Positions 29,501 to 37,695 are shown, counted from the stretch's first letter. The stretch is DNA of 64,000 bases from Chitinophaga sp. CF118 (GCF_900112615.1 NZ_FOMK01000002.1:186001-250000), one strand, 5' to 3'. Numbers and translations are program-made. The notes: generated from the letters alone by a model not told the origin.

Positions 29501-30177
29501 AGTCCGCCCCCGGCATCTCCGCGGTATGATGCAATTGCCTGTCGCCATTTGGTAGTGTCGTCCAGAAATGCAGCAATGCCCACAGCTGCTTTCAGCTCAA
29601 GAGCACCCTGATTAAGTCCCCTTACCGGATTGGGTACATCCAGTTTTGGCCAGAGCACATTAGCGAAATAATTGTTCACATTGGCTGTATTTTCAGCCGT
29701 CCATCCCGGATAAGTTGATTTGAGTATATCCGCTCCTGTTATAAAAATATCAGCATAATCTCCCAGGTCAAGAAAGATCTCGTCGCCTGTCCACTGGGTA
29801 TTGGTTAGTGCCCAGGCATTCAATATGCCAGTTGCTTTTTTAGCATAGGCAGTATCGCCGGTAAAGATCCACATAAGGGCAAGATTGTGGACAGCCGTCA
29901 TATCATTCATCCATGGTCCGCGGTTTATATCCACTGCACGTCCTACAGTAGCGAAAGGCCCTTGCATCGCGTAGCTAAGTTGCGACTTTGAATCGCTTGC
30001 CAATGAATTATAAGCGGATAACCAGGGCTCTGTTTTGATATTTGTTTTTAACAAATTCAGATCACTTGTGGTGAAAGGTATACCTGGATGTACAAATTGC
30101 TGAGCTATTATTCTCTGGGATATACCCATAGCAAATAGCAATAACAGCATTTTCATTAAAGCAGTTATTCTTTTCAT
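23533..30177 (-). CDS. Giant multidomain polysaccharide lyase-like protein with CBM3-like modules and T9SS tail
   Basis: This secreted protein of about 2214 residues has modules in the following order. Signal peptide; alginate-lyase-superfamily alpha/alpha domain (about 30-340, with LNQGALELKAAVGIAAF and GRDEGHWAGE, resembling PL38-type uronan lyases); a DUF1349-like jelly roll (about 400-570); putative Ig (ATGLPAGLTIDSANGVITG); two Fn3; a pectinase-like region with autotransporter-associated strand repeats (TGANTWTGGTTINGG, about 850-1320); a second putative Ig; Fn3; a LamG domain (about 1520-1680); two CBM3-like domains with near-parallel LKVMHSDG and LKAYTQS starts (about 1760-2080); and a T9SS type A sorting domain (YPNPVADVLIVQ to KVIKQ). 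The ATG at 30177 is used because the longer frame overlaps susD. Uronic-acid polymer cleavage at the cell surface is inferred. Confidence 0.85.
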   Translation of the reverse strand: MKRITALMKMLLLLFAMGISQRIIAQQFVHPGIPFTTSDLNLLKTNIKTEPWLSAYNSLASDSKSQLSYAMQGPFATVGRAVDINRGPWMNDMTAVHNLALMWIFTGDTAYAKKATGILNAWALTNTQWTGDEIFLDLGDYADIFITGADILKSTYPGWTAENTANVNNYFANVLWPKLDVPNPVRGLNQGALELKAAVGIAAFLDDTTKWRQAIASYRGDAGGGLANSLSNGEVGDAGRDEGHWAGEAEALAWSAEVAWKQGIDVFSELDNRLLAISELYAKFHTDTTGLKFIPFGGPYSSYNGWGSNGTAKRLIRTYNIIEGAYAIRKSIPVPYTVQMRNVVGENTSTFLYRKSADPSSATALPPIIHPAAQSVTNLTNTDIGNTGLAGSASYNNDSWTVKGAGADIPVPPLTAKDAFNFAFQKVTGDAVIITRVTALENTDAGAKAGIMFRESLTNDSRYVGLFLRANGGAVVTWRGATAWNKTATSWNNPPGGYQDHYLPAVPYWLKLEKSGSRITAFHSFDGISWTCISSVEIAMANSLYVGLCVTSHNTSVLNTSVFTGVAITNPSPAGSPVITSATADTSTIGSAFHYTVTASATPTSFSATGLPAGLTIDSANGVITGTPTVTGTFPVTLNATNGSGTGAAILMLTVLSNVAPAAPGSLSAIKESNTSIQLSWTGSANATSYTVKRSMTAGGPYTTIMSGVTGTSYVDASAFPGPNYYIVTALAGALESIVSNEVSLLLPPSVPSIPAVINLNGQVSLSWPAAIGAVTYNIKRGTASGGPYTTIASGVTDTLYTDLGLSNGTYYYYVISAEGGVLESANSIEALAIPGSSSGSWSSTAATGNWNEDTNWVSGIAPVSPAIVTFNSSTTDTLNNNIAGLEIPRMQFNAGADAFTIRGNTITLGNDITNNSVNAQVINLPVTLNRVSAINANAGDITLGGIINGSGSITKSGPASAILTGANTWTGGTTINGGGAGGWAPSYTLTIGGIGTGAIGAPISGPVGTGALVMNGGALMNVGSAVIYNDVVVKDSVKSYLYSQPGGLTFAGRLLGGGTIEHDGNSTNGLQLNGDNSQFTGTFISINRSSNHRIRFNTAASGSAKANWVFNNGFTDGQGFTFTDTIHFGSMSGSGQLRRDNGTPVISIGALNTNTTFSGVITGALTIVKEGTGIFRFTGNNNYSGTTTVTAGTLLLDSVGQITSVTTVKGGTIGGIGTCNAALNIGTGSGTGAMLAPGSQGIGTFTTTGLLTMQPDAAYNVELNTSQGKGDKVSANGLNLNNPRLSFTVIGADSLPLGTSFTIIDNTGSAAVTGTFNGLPELAPVSIGSFNFRITYKGGTGNDILLLDDRTTPSMITSADTATVLIGKSFSYTITAIKSPVSFHATGLPAGLSIDTSTGVISGIATVSGTFPVTLSATNAIGTGTATLKLKVLSNIVAGLIVAAGDRKNIIEWEVIQNLSYHVKRSLTPDGVYTVIANVNTTKYTDTTVTNGNAYYYVVASADSVTENPNSDTVVAIPNIGQYGYWKYDELSGTRGVDAWGANHATLATTATRSTGYAGQALKLNGTATAYASLPTDLVSTLNDFTISAWVSMDALSNWIRIFDFGTGTSKYLFLTVQGGTASGKSIIRYAIKNGGAEQAVTYNYTLPLNTWTHFAVTQSGNTCSLYINGVLVASNTNVNIKPATLGSTNQNYIGKSQYSADPMFKGAIDEFKIYSRALNAAEIAEALKVDQVITFAPINSRKTGDTDFNVVATASSGLPVTFINSNEQVATVTNGVVHLLKAGSTIITATQAGDVTHKPATYPQTLNVLPLYLKVMHSDGDIGQTANNILRPYLKIVNEDTVPVTYKELTARYWFTAENFAGINTWIDYAALGNHIKMNYVALDAPRTGAFGYVEYSFDTTAGTISAGSNSGIIQSRIANKDWSILAETDDYSYAVNQTYTANSHITLYRNGQLIWGEEPVNAAQVMSLKAYTQSISSAQNTISTYLKINNEGNMPVAYEDVSVRYWFTAEDTTALNYWIDYAKLSNYNITGRFERLNPTADGADTYFELKVKPAAGILYPLSNTGNIQYRIAKVNWSNFVQTNDYSYLPLSSFGENSHVTVYYKGQLIYGAEPVANGAATRTAVKSGWQADVLKAVIKMYPNPVADVLIVQISKVADNAIVYVFNNNGAIVHTQRLTNVINTVETRGWMQGVYYVKIKNGDTVTTEKVIKQ

Positions 30178-30199
30178 AAAGGGAATTATTTGCTGAGCA

Positions 30200-31732
30200 T
30201 TATTTCCAGGGTTCATTTTGTGTAAGAATACCCTGAGAACTAGTGATCATATTTTGAGGAATGGGGAATCTGCTGAATTTATTATAATTGAAATTTGCCC
30301 GTTGATATACATTCTTCAACAGGTTTTCTGTATATCCTGGCACTACTTTATTGTATCGTACCAGATCGAACCAGCGATGACCTTCCAGCGCAAGTTCAAT
30401 GTGGCGTTCATGCCAGATTTTCTCACGCAGGTCTGCCTTATCTGTAGTGATAATTTCAGGTAGTACACCTGCATCGGCAAAGGTTTTATTACCACGTGCC
30501 CGGTAACGGATCTGTTCTAATGTAGTAAGAGCGTTACCTGATTGTCCCAATTCATTGCTGGCTTCCGCATAGATCAGTAAAATCTCCGCATAGCGCATGA
30601 ACATTGGGTTTACATTCTGAAAAGAAAATTCACCATTGTTCCAATAAGATTTTGGCCAGATCACTTTCTTGTTAGCATAATTAGTATTTGACGGAAAGTA
30701 TACGCTACCGTCTTTGGGAGTATTGGCATTTTTACTTTCCCAACCTGTTACTTTATCCCCTTTAAAGAAGATGGTAGCAGCTTCACGAGGATCATTAGTC
30801 TCATAGCTATTCACCAATGCATCGGTAGGATATACAACGCCATCTCCAAATTCACCTGCTACTCCCTGATATTGTAAATACGGGTTATACCAGCGGCCGG
30901 ACCAGATAGTGCTCGTGAATAAATATCCACCCGGCATCATGTTCTCGCTGGAGTACAAGTTATCCGGACTAAATAATGCCCGGTAGTCTGCAAAAAGGCT
31001 GTATTCCCCTCCTGTGATTACATCATTCGCATACTGTTGTGCTTTAGCATAATCCTGGCGGAATAAATATACTTTAGCAAGCAGCCCTTGTGCTGTACCT
31101 TTTGTAACATGTCCTAATCCTGCTGCCCCCCATTGCCCACGGGTAGGCAGCTTTTCTATAGCATATTCAAGATCTTTAATGATCAGGTTATAAAATGCAT
31201 CTTCATCGCTTTTCGGAATATCATATTCAGCAGCAGAAGGCACATGATCGCGCAAAGGAGCCTGACCAAATACATTTACCAGATCGAAGTTGTAATAAGC
31301 CCTGAAGAATTTAGCTTGTGACTCCGCTTTTTCCGCAAGATCCCGGTTTTTCATAGCCGGAGTCCGGTCTATTACCTGATTACAAAAGTTGATGTTAGCG
31401 TAAGTCCTGTCCCAATATTGTTGTATATAAGCATTGCTAGCATCATAAGTATATGTTTGAAACATATTCAGCACAGTACCGATACCATTATTTGTGTTCC
31501 CTACAATATCTTCCCCTCCCATTTCGTGCGTACTGAAAGACTGGCGGCCTATTGTATATTCGCGCCAGCTGATTGTTCCATAGATCCTGTTTACAGCCTT
31601 CTCCACATTTTTTTCATCTGCAAAAAAGAGTTCATCAGATACTACTGCCTGCGGTGATTTCTCCAGAAATTTTGTACAGGAAACCAAGGCCAGGATATTC
31701 GTTGCTAAAAGAATATATTTAATGTTTTTCAT
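30200..31732 (-). CDS. SusD/RagB-family nutrient-binding outer-membrane lipoprotein
   Basis: This 510-residue lipoprotein has a signal peptide ending in the lipobox LVSC (residues 16-19), then the SusD signature FLEKSPQAVVSDELFF. TPR-like helices follow (AEKAESQAKFFRAYYNFDLV), and the C-terminal lines are MFMRYAEILLIYAEASNELG and RHIELALEGHRWFDLVRYNK. SusD proteins sit on the cell surface and hand bound glycan to the SusC channel. It lies 23 bp downstream of susC and 22 bp upstream of the lyase gene in one operon. The glycan bound cannot be read from the sequence. Confidence 0.97.
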   Translation of the reverse strand: MKNIKYILLATNILALVSCTKFLEKSPQAVVSDELFFADEKNVEKAVNRIYGTISWREYTIGRQSFSTHEMGGEDIVGNTNNGIGTVLNMFQTYTYDASNAYIQQYWDRTYANINFCNQVIDRTPAMKNRDLAEKAESQAKFFRAYYNFDLVNVFGQAPLRDHVPSAAEYDIPKSDEDAFYNLIIKDLEYAIEKLPTRGQWGAAGLGHVTKGTAQGLLAKVYLFRQDYAKAQQYANDVITGGEYSLFADYRALFSPDNLYSSENMMPGGYLFTSTIWSGRWYNPYLQYQGVAGEFGDGVVYPTDALVNSYETNDPREAATIFFKGDKVTGWESKNANTPKDGSVYFPSNTNYANKKVIWPKSYWNNGEFSFQNVNPMFMRYAEILLIYAEASNELGQSGNALTTLEQIRYRARGNKTFADAGVLPEIITTDKADLREKIWHERHIELALEGHRWFDLVRYNKVVPGYTENLLKNVYQRANFNYNKFSRFPIPQNMITSSQGILTQNEPWK

Positions 31733-31755
31733 AATGTCTACACTTAAAATGATGT

Positions 31756-34700
31756 TTAGAGAGTCATATTCACACCTATCCTTGCCGTACCTGAAACTGG
31801 GTACGTGCTGAAATCTGTTCCCATTTCCAATACGTTAGAGTTGGCAATCTCCGGTGAAAATCCTTTGTATTTGGTGATGTATAAAGGATTCGTAAGGTTT
31901 ACATAAATGCGTAGGTTAGAGATCTTTGCTTTATTCAGCAGACTTTTCTGCATATTATATCCCAGCTCCACATTGCGGATCTTACCATAGGTACCATCCT
32001 GCACATTAAAGCTTGATCCCCATGAGTTGTTGGAATTCGCAGCTAAGCGGGGCATATCTGTATTGGTATTAGTGGGAGTCCATGCTCTCAGCCAGTCTTT
32101 GTGCAGATTAGTAGTGGTAGTAGTGATCTGGTTGCGGGCTGTATTATAAATTTTTGCGCCAAAACTGCCCATCAGGTCTATCGCAAAATCAAAGCTTTTA
32201 TAGGAAGCAGTCAATGTTAAACCACCAATAAATTTAGGATGCGGTGAACCTATATTGGTTTGGTCATTTCCTGTAATATACCCGTTGCCATCTGTATCAG
32301 CATATATCAGGTCGCCTGGTTTAGCATTCGCCTGATATTCTTTCCCCTGGCTGTTCTTGCCATTATATTCACTGATCTGCGCCTGGCTCTGGAATATTCC
32401 AATTGTTTTGTAGCCATAAAAATAACCGATAGGCTGACCTTTTTCTCCTCTGTGAACAGAAGAGGATAAGAATTGGGTACTGGAGATGATCTGACCGCCA
32501 AAATCAAGTACCGTATTTTTGTAAGTACTTCCTGAAAACCTTATCCCATAATTCAGATCGCCGACGTTGTCGTTCCAGTTCACCTGGAATTCAAACCCTT
32601 TGTTACGAATACTACCTACATTTGAATAGGTCGGTGCTATACCAGCTGATCCTCCCGGAATGGGAACAATCAGGAGTAAATCTTTAGTATCACGATTAAA
32701 ATAATCAAACTCCACGTTTAATCGCTTATTCAATGTTCCAAACTCAATACCTGCATCCGTTTGTACGGTACGTTCCCATTTAATGCCAGGATTTGATGCG
32801 GTTGTAACAGTACCATTGGTAGCATACTGGCCATTGAACAATGCGTTATAAACAGGATCTTGCGTAACGGTACTATAAGCTATATAGTTATTAATTTTAT
32901 TATTGCCCACCTCTCCCCAGCTTGCACGCAATTTCAGGTTATCTATCCAGGAAATATTCTGCATGAAATTTTCTTCAGATACACGCCATCCCAGTGCCAG
33001 TGAAGGAAAATATCCATAACGGTTATCCGGTCCGAATTTAGAGGAACCATCGGCACGGAAAGTACCGGTAAACAGGTAACGGTCTTTAAACGAATAGTTA
33101 GCCCGGAAAAGGTAGGAAAGTATTGATTCACTGTAAGCTGTAGATGTCACGGCCAGGTTACCCGCAGGCACTGCACCCAGGTATTGATAATCTGGACTGT
33201 CAAACGCCAGGCCGGTACCTACACCTTCCAGTTTATCATAAGTAGCATCCTGTGCGGTAATCCCTCCTAATAAATTCAGATGATGATCCCTGCCAATTTG
33301 TTTGTCGTATGTAAGGGTGTTCTCCCACAACCATACTTTATTATTAACATGGTTTTCTGTTAAGGAATTGCTGGCATGGATCTGATTAGGGCCCGAAATA
33401 TTATAAGCCGGCTCGAAATAATGGTATCTGTCATATGAATAATCCACCCCATAGCTGCTGCGGAAAACCAAACCCGGAATCACCTCATAATTTAACCAGC
33501 CGTTGCCCACAAACCGCAGGCTCTTATTATTGGCATCTTTACCGTAATAAAGCGCTGCATAGGGATTAATAATATCAGGATCCTGTCCCGCGTTAAAATT
33601 ACCATTGGCATCATTTACCGAGATCAATGGTGAAATACGGACAAGCGCATTCATTACACGGAGGCCGGCACTACTACCTATACCAGTCATATTCGAACTG
33701 CTAAGAGACAGGTTATGACCAATCTTTAACCGTTTATTCAGCCTGTATTCATTATTAGCCCTCAAAGTGAACCGGTCATAGTCAGTAAATTTCATCACCC
33801 CATCCTGCTTAAAATAGCCTCCGCTAATATTATAGCTGGTGTTTTCAGAACCACCTGAAATGGATAACTGGTAATCTCTTACCCAACCTTGCTGAGTACT
33901 TTTATCGAACCAGTTAGTGCCTTCACCCAGGGAGTCGGGATGCGGATAAACGGTTGTTCCCGTAATCATATTTTGTAACCGGGCATATTCACTGCCATTG
34001 GCCACATCATAGCGCCGTGTCAGGAACTGGAACCCCTCACTTCCACTGAAGTTAACCACCGCGTTACCTGGTTTCCCTTTTTTAGTGGTCACCAAAATAA
34101 CACCATTGGCACCCCGCGATCCATAAATAGCAGTTGCAGAAGCATCCTTCAATATTTCGATGGAAGCAATATCATGGCTATTCAGATACTGAATATCATT
34201 TACGAACATGCCATCAACTATATACAAAGGGTTGGGATCGCCATTGGTACCAATACCACGAACACGAACAATTGGAGCATTACCCGGAGCTCCAACATTT
34301 AATACCAGCACGCCCGGAGCTTTCCCCTGTAAGGCTTCCGCGGCATTACTACCACCTATTTTAGTAATATCGGCAGCTTTAATGCTGGAAACAGCACCGG
34401 TCAGGTCGGATTTTCTTTGAACACCATAACCGACAACCACCACATCCTGTAAACCGACAGATTGCGGTTTTAAAATGATATTTCCCATATCGGAACCAGT
34501 AGCAGCCAGTTCCTGCGTAGCAATACCAATATGCCGAAATACTAACACATGCTGATTATCGGGAACAGCAATGCTGAATTTCCCATCGGCAGTAGTTCTG
34601 GCAGCGATTTTAGAGTCTTTCACCGTTACCTGCACACCTGGTATAGGGGCACCGCTGGAATCTTTAACAACTCCCGTTACGGTTTTTTCCTGTCCATAAC

Positions 34701-34779
34701 CAGCATGGAAGAAAATAAGGGAGATTAAAGAGAATAATAGAAAACGGTTTAAAAAATACAATAGTGTAGTTTTTTTCAT
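31756..34779 (-). CDS. SusC/RagA-family TonB-linked outer-membrane transporter
   Basis: This protein of 1007 residues has a signal peptide and a carboxypeptidase-like regulatory domain (VTGVVKDSSGAPIPGVQVTV). The plug domain follows, with the SusC box VVVVGYGVQRKSDLTGAVSS and PLYIVDGMFVNDIQYLNSHD. The 22-strand barrel ends SGTARIGVNMTL. It imports oligosaccharide across the outer membrane with TonB energy. There is no N-terminal STN anti-sigma-interaction domain, which agrees with control by the adjacent HTCS and not by an ECF sigma factor. It is the first gene of the PUL operon. The upstream 324 bp hold GGGTAT repeats that may be HTCS sites. Confidence 0.97.
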   Translation of the reverse strand: MKKTTLLYFLNRFLLFSLISLIFFHAGYGQEKTVTGVVKDSSGAPIPGVQVTVKDSKIAARTTADGKFSIAVPDNQHVLVFRHIGIATQELAATGSDMGNIILKPQSVGLQDVVVVGYGVQRKSDLTGAVSSIKAADITKIGGSNAAEALQGKAPGVLVLNVGAPGNAPIVRVRGIGTNGDPNPLYIVDGMFVNDIQYLNSHDIASIEILKDASATAIYGSRGANGVILVTTKKGKPGNAVVNFSGSEGFQFLTRRYDVANGSEYARLQNMITGTTVYPHPDSLGEGTNWFDKSTQQGWVRDYQLSISGGSENTSYNISGGYFKQDGVMKFTDYDRFTLRANNEYRLNKRLKIGHNLSLSSSNMTGIGSSAGLRVMNALVRISPLISVNDANGNFNAGQDPDIINPYAALYYGKDANNKSLRFVGNGWLNYEVIPGLVFRSSYGVDYSYDRYHYFEPAYNISGPNQIHASNSLTENHVNNKVWLWENTLTYDKQIGRDHHLNLLGGITAQDATYDKLEGVGTGLAFDSPDYQYLGAVPAGNLAVTSTAYSESILSYLFRANYSFKDRYLFTGTFRADGSSKFGPDNRYGYFPSLALGWRVSEENFMQNISWIDNLKLRASWGEVGNNKINNYIAYSTVTQDPVYNALFNGQYATNGTVTTASNPGIKWERTVQTDAGIEFGTLNKRLNVEFDYFNRDTKDLLLIVPIPGGSAGIAPTYSNVGSIRNKGFEFQVNWNDNVGDLNYGIRFSGSTYKNTVLDFGGQIISSTQFLSSSVHRGEKGQPIGYFYGYKTIGIFQSQAQISEYNGKNSQGKEYQANAKPGDLIYADTDGNGYITGNDQTNIGSPHPKFIGGLTLTASYKSFDFAIDLMGSFGAKIYNTARNQITTTTTNLHKDWLRAWTPTNTNTDMPRLAANSNNSWGSSFNVQDGTYGKIRNVELGYNMQKSLLNKAKISNLRIYVNLTNPLYITKYKGFSPEIANSNVLEMGTDFSTYPVSGTARIGVNMTL

Positions 34780-35103
34780 CTCGGGAATTTATTATTATTA
34801 AAAAGAGTACTATTATTTATAAGACTTGTCCCAACATCTAGCTTTGGTTGATTATATGTCCCCCCTAAATACCGCTGTTCAGATGCTGCTGATTGCTACA
34901 TCCGAATGTTAGCAGCATTCCAAAAGTACTTCCCTCCAATAAGAAGACAGGGGTCGTAATTCGTAAAATAAGGGGTATTTTTCACCTTTTCAGGGTATGA
35001 AAAAGAGGGGGGTAAAACTCATTTATTATTGATATTCAATCAATTGATTTCATACTGAGCTTCTAAATTATGACGGAGCCCAAATTTTATTTAATTTCAT
35101 TTT
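34780..35103. promoter_or_regulatory. Divergent regulatory region upstream of susC
   Basis: This gap between susC and the divergent M20 peptidase holds GGGTAT at 34973-34978 and again at 34993-34998, and a related GGGTA at 35010-35014. These lie on one strand at about 20 and 17 bp spacing. HTCS regulators commonly bind direct repeats upstream of susC, so these are candidate sites. I found no clear TAnnTTTG box for susC. Confidence 0.35.
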
Positions 35104-36639
35104 ATGAGAAAAACCTTCTTCTTTTTCCTTTTGAGCTTTCTCATTGATCAATTAGTTTCGGCCCAAACACCTGAGGTTCTAGCAATCAGAAAATACGGAA
35201 ATAGAAATGCCGGCAATATTATCAATGAGTTCTCTGAATTTCTTTCTTTGCCAAATGTTGCTGCTGACCCCGCCGGCCTGCAAAAGAATGCAACTTTTAT
35301 TATGGCAATGATGAATAAGCGGGGTATTCAAAAAGTACAGCTTTTAAATGCTTCCACATCAGGCGTACCTCCGGTTGTTTATGGTGAAGTAATATTCCCC
35401 GGTGCAAAACAAACCCTTGTTTTTTATGCCCATTATGATGGGCAGCCTGTTAATCCAACCCAATGGGCAAAAGAGCTCGATCCGTTTCAGGCAAAGTTAT
35501 TTTCGAATGCTATAAATAAAGGAGGAATCAATATTCCTTTCCCTACGGATGGCAGTTATAATAAGGAATGGAGAATATATGCCCGCAGTACGTCTGATGA
35601 CAAGGCAGGGGTAGATGCTATTTTGAATGCTTATGATGCAATCACTAAAAGTGGGTTGACGCCTGGATATAATCTTAAATTTTTCTTCGAGGGTGAGGAA
35701 GAAGCCGGTTCTACACATCTTAGTGAAATACTGGAAAAGTACCGGCCGTTACTCCAATCTGACTTGTGGATCATTTGTGATGGACCGGTTCATCAATCAG
35801 GGAAAAAACAAATTGTATTTGGTGCTCGTGGCGATGCGCATCTTGATCTTACGGTGTATGCTTCAAAGAGGCCATTACATAGTGGTCATTATGGCAACTG
35901 GGCTCCTAACCCTGGCATGATGCTGGCAAAATTGCTGGCTTCTATGAAAGATGAAAACGGAAGAGTGACTATAAAAGGATTTTATGATGATGTGACTCCT
36001 TTAACCGCTTTTGAAAGAAAAGCTTTGGAAGAAGTGCCTTCAGTGGATGAACAAATGAAAAAAGAACTGGGAATAAGTGCCGTTGAAATGCAGGGCGTAA
36101 CATTAAGTGAAGCTATCATTCAGCCTTCATTAAATATTAATGGTATGCAAAGCGGGAATGTAGGCAAGATGGCTTCCAATCAAATACCGACCTATGCAAC
36201 TGCAGTTCTTGATTTAAGGTTAGTATTGGGTAACGATTGGAAGAGGCAGCAACAAAAAGTAATCGATCACATAAAAACAGAGGGTTACTATGTAACAGAT
36301 AATGAGCCTACCGACGAAGAAAGAGAAAAATATGCAAAGATTATAAAAGTGATACCTGGACAGGATGGTATCAATGCGCAGCGTACATCCATGGATCTGC
36401 CCATCATACAAAAAGTTATTGCAGCAGTTAAAACTACATCTAAAGACCAAATTGTACTGCAACCAACATCGGGTGGTACTCTTCCTCTTTTTTTATTTGA
36501 AAAATATCTGAATGCCAAAACTGTTACAGTTCCTATAGCCAATCATGATAATAACCAACACGCCGAAAATGAAAATATTCGTATTGGCAATTTGTTTGAT
36601 GGAATAGAAACGATGGGATCGTTGATGATGATTAAATAA
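35104..36639 (+). CDS. Secreted M20-family metallopeptidase (carnosinase/dipeptidase-like)
   Basis: This 511-residue protein has a signal peptide (FFFLLSFLIDQLVSAQ). M20 zinc-site motifs are present in order: FYAHYDGQP (His-x-Asp), RSTSDDKAGVDAIL (bridging Asp), FEGEEEAGS (catalytic Glu-Glu), GARGDAHLDLTVYA, HSGHYG (dimer-domain His) and PIANHDNNQHAENE (C-terminal His). It would cut dipeptides or N-terminal residues in the periplasm using two zinc ions. It is divergent from susC and ends at a terminator at 36686, so it is a single-gene unit. A direct link to the PUL is not evident. Confidence 0.93.
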   Translation: MRKTFFFFLLSFLIDQLVSAQTPEVLAIRKYGNRNAGNIINEFSEFLSLPNVAADPAGLQKNATFIMAMMNKRGIQKVQLLNASTSGVPPVVYGEVIFPGAKQTLVFYAHYDGQPVNPTQWAKELDPFQAKLFSNAINKGGINIPFPTDGSYNKEWRIYARSTSDDKAGVDAILNAYDAITKSGLTPGYNLKFFFEGEEEAGSTHLSEILEKYRPLLQSDLWIICDGPVHQSGKKQIVFGARGDAHLDLTVYASKRPLHSGHYGNWAPNPGMMLAKLLASMKDENGRVTIKGFYDDVTPLTAFERKALEEVPSVDEQMKKELGISAVEMQGVTLSEAIIQPSLNINGMQSGNVGKMASNQIPTYATAVLDLRLVLGNDWKRQQQKVIDHIKTEGYYVTDNEPTDEEREKYAKIIKVIPGQDGINAQRTSMDLPIIQKVIAAVKTTSKDQIVLQPTSGGTLPLFLFEKYLNAKTVTVPIANHDNNQHAENENIRIGNLFDGIETMGSLMMIK

Positions 36640-36685
36640 TTGCGGTATGGTATCTGCTCAATAGTTTCTTTAGTAACAACATAAC

Positions 36686-36715
36686 AAAAAGATGAAGTAA
36701 ATACTTCATCTTTTT
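36686..36715. terminator. Bidirectional hairpin terminator
   Basis: A 12-bp stem (AAAAAGATGAAG / CTTCATCTTTTT) with a 6-nt loop carries five A and five T at its foot, so it works on both strands. It separates the convergent M20 peptidase and lipoprotein genes. Confidence 0.9.
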
Positions 36716-36741
36716 ATACCACTTTATCTAAATTATCAATA

Positions 36742-37476
36742 TCAATACCGTTGTACTACGCGGAACATAAACCGTACAGGCTCGCCTATTACTCCCGCTG
36801 CAACTCTTCTGTTTTTAAGTATATCTGATTTCATGTAGGCATTCGCTTTTGCAGTGTCCATCAGGGCTGTTACCAACATTACTTTGTGGTTATCGTCTGC
36901 ATCATGACCATAAGCCCTTACGATTATACCATTATCCATCCTTTCCTGTTTACCTTCTTCAAATGCATTTTGCCATGCATCCCAGTCTTTAACTGTGAAC
37001 ATTGCACTGGACCGGATGTCGGAAGTGATAATAGCAGTATCCTGGAAGGTCATCGTAACAAAACTAAACGAAGGCGTACCCAACACCCCAGCTTTTCCCA
37101 TGGCATTTTTCAGACCAGCATCTTTGGAAAATGCTTTTGCTTTGTCCATATCCTCTGCTTTCAAGGCTATGAACACCATATTGGGATCCTCCATACCACG
37201 GCCAATTACGTAGTTATGTAGTTTATTAGCCAACCGCGCGGAATCGTGCTCATCATAGCCGATTTTCCATTTTGCGAAGTCGGCTACCTTGTGTTTGATT
37301 ACCAACATATTTTGCGGGGTCGTAACAATAGTATTCATTATGGGTTCTACATTAACAGTAGTGCTGTCAATGCGGGTACTGTCAGTGGTGGTTTTCCCTC
37401 CACCTCCTCCGCAAGATGTTAATAAAGCTATCATAGTTGCATAAACGAACATACAAGTAAATCTTAACCGATTCAT
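36742..37476 (-). CDS. Lipoprotein with two ferredoxin-like (ABM-type) repeats, function unknown
   Basis: This 244-residue lipoprotein has a lipobox LTSC followed by a poly-Gly linker and a Thr/Asp-rich spacer. Two similar halves then follow, each with the beta-alpha-beta pattern of dimeric alpha/beta-barrel proteins. The first begins MLVIKHKVADFAKWKIGYDE and contains ALKAEDMDKAKAF; the second begins SAMFTVKDWDAWQNAFEEG and contains TALMDTAKANAYM. Each half ends near a GVLGTPSF or GVIGEPVRF motif. The internal duplication suggests a fused pseudo-dimer. No catalytic residue is recognised. The gene stands alone between terminators and the copper ATPase gene. Confidence 0.65.
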   Translation of the reverse strand: MNRLRFTCMFVYATMIALLTSCGGGGGKTTTDSTRIDSTTVNVEPIMNTIVTTPQNMLVIKHKVADFAKWKIGYDEHDSARLANKLHNYVIGRGMEDPNMVFIALKAEDMDKAKAFSKDAGLKNAMGKAGVLGTPSFSFVTMTFQDTAIITSDIRSSAMFTVKDWDAWQNAFEEGKQERMDNGIIVRAYGHDADDNHKVMLVTALMDTAKANAYMKSDILKNRRVAAGVIGEPVRFMFRVVQRY

Positions 37477-37695
37477 CGATTTAATTTTAAGAATGAAGAA
37501 ATTAGAAGACGAGGAAAGGGATTGTAGGAGGATAAAGAAGTAATGAAGGTAGATTATATTAATTTACCAGCCGAATTTATATTTACCTCTCAAAACCTTG
37601 CCCTCACTGCTGTTTTTGACATTCCATTTACTTAAGTTGTTACGCGTTTTGAATCGTACTTGTTTCATTTGCTATATACACCTTCATTTCAGATA

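Noticed and set aside
24427..29611. Several long plus-strand frames inside the giant lyase gene
   Set aside because: They are antisense shadows of a Thr/Ser/Gly-rich repetitive coding sequence, with low-complexity peptides and no start signals.
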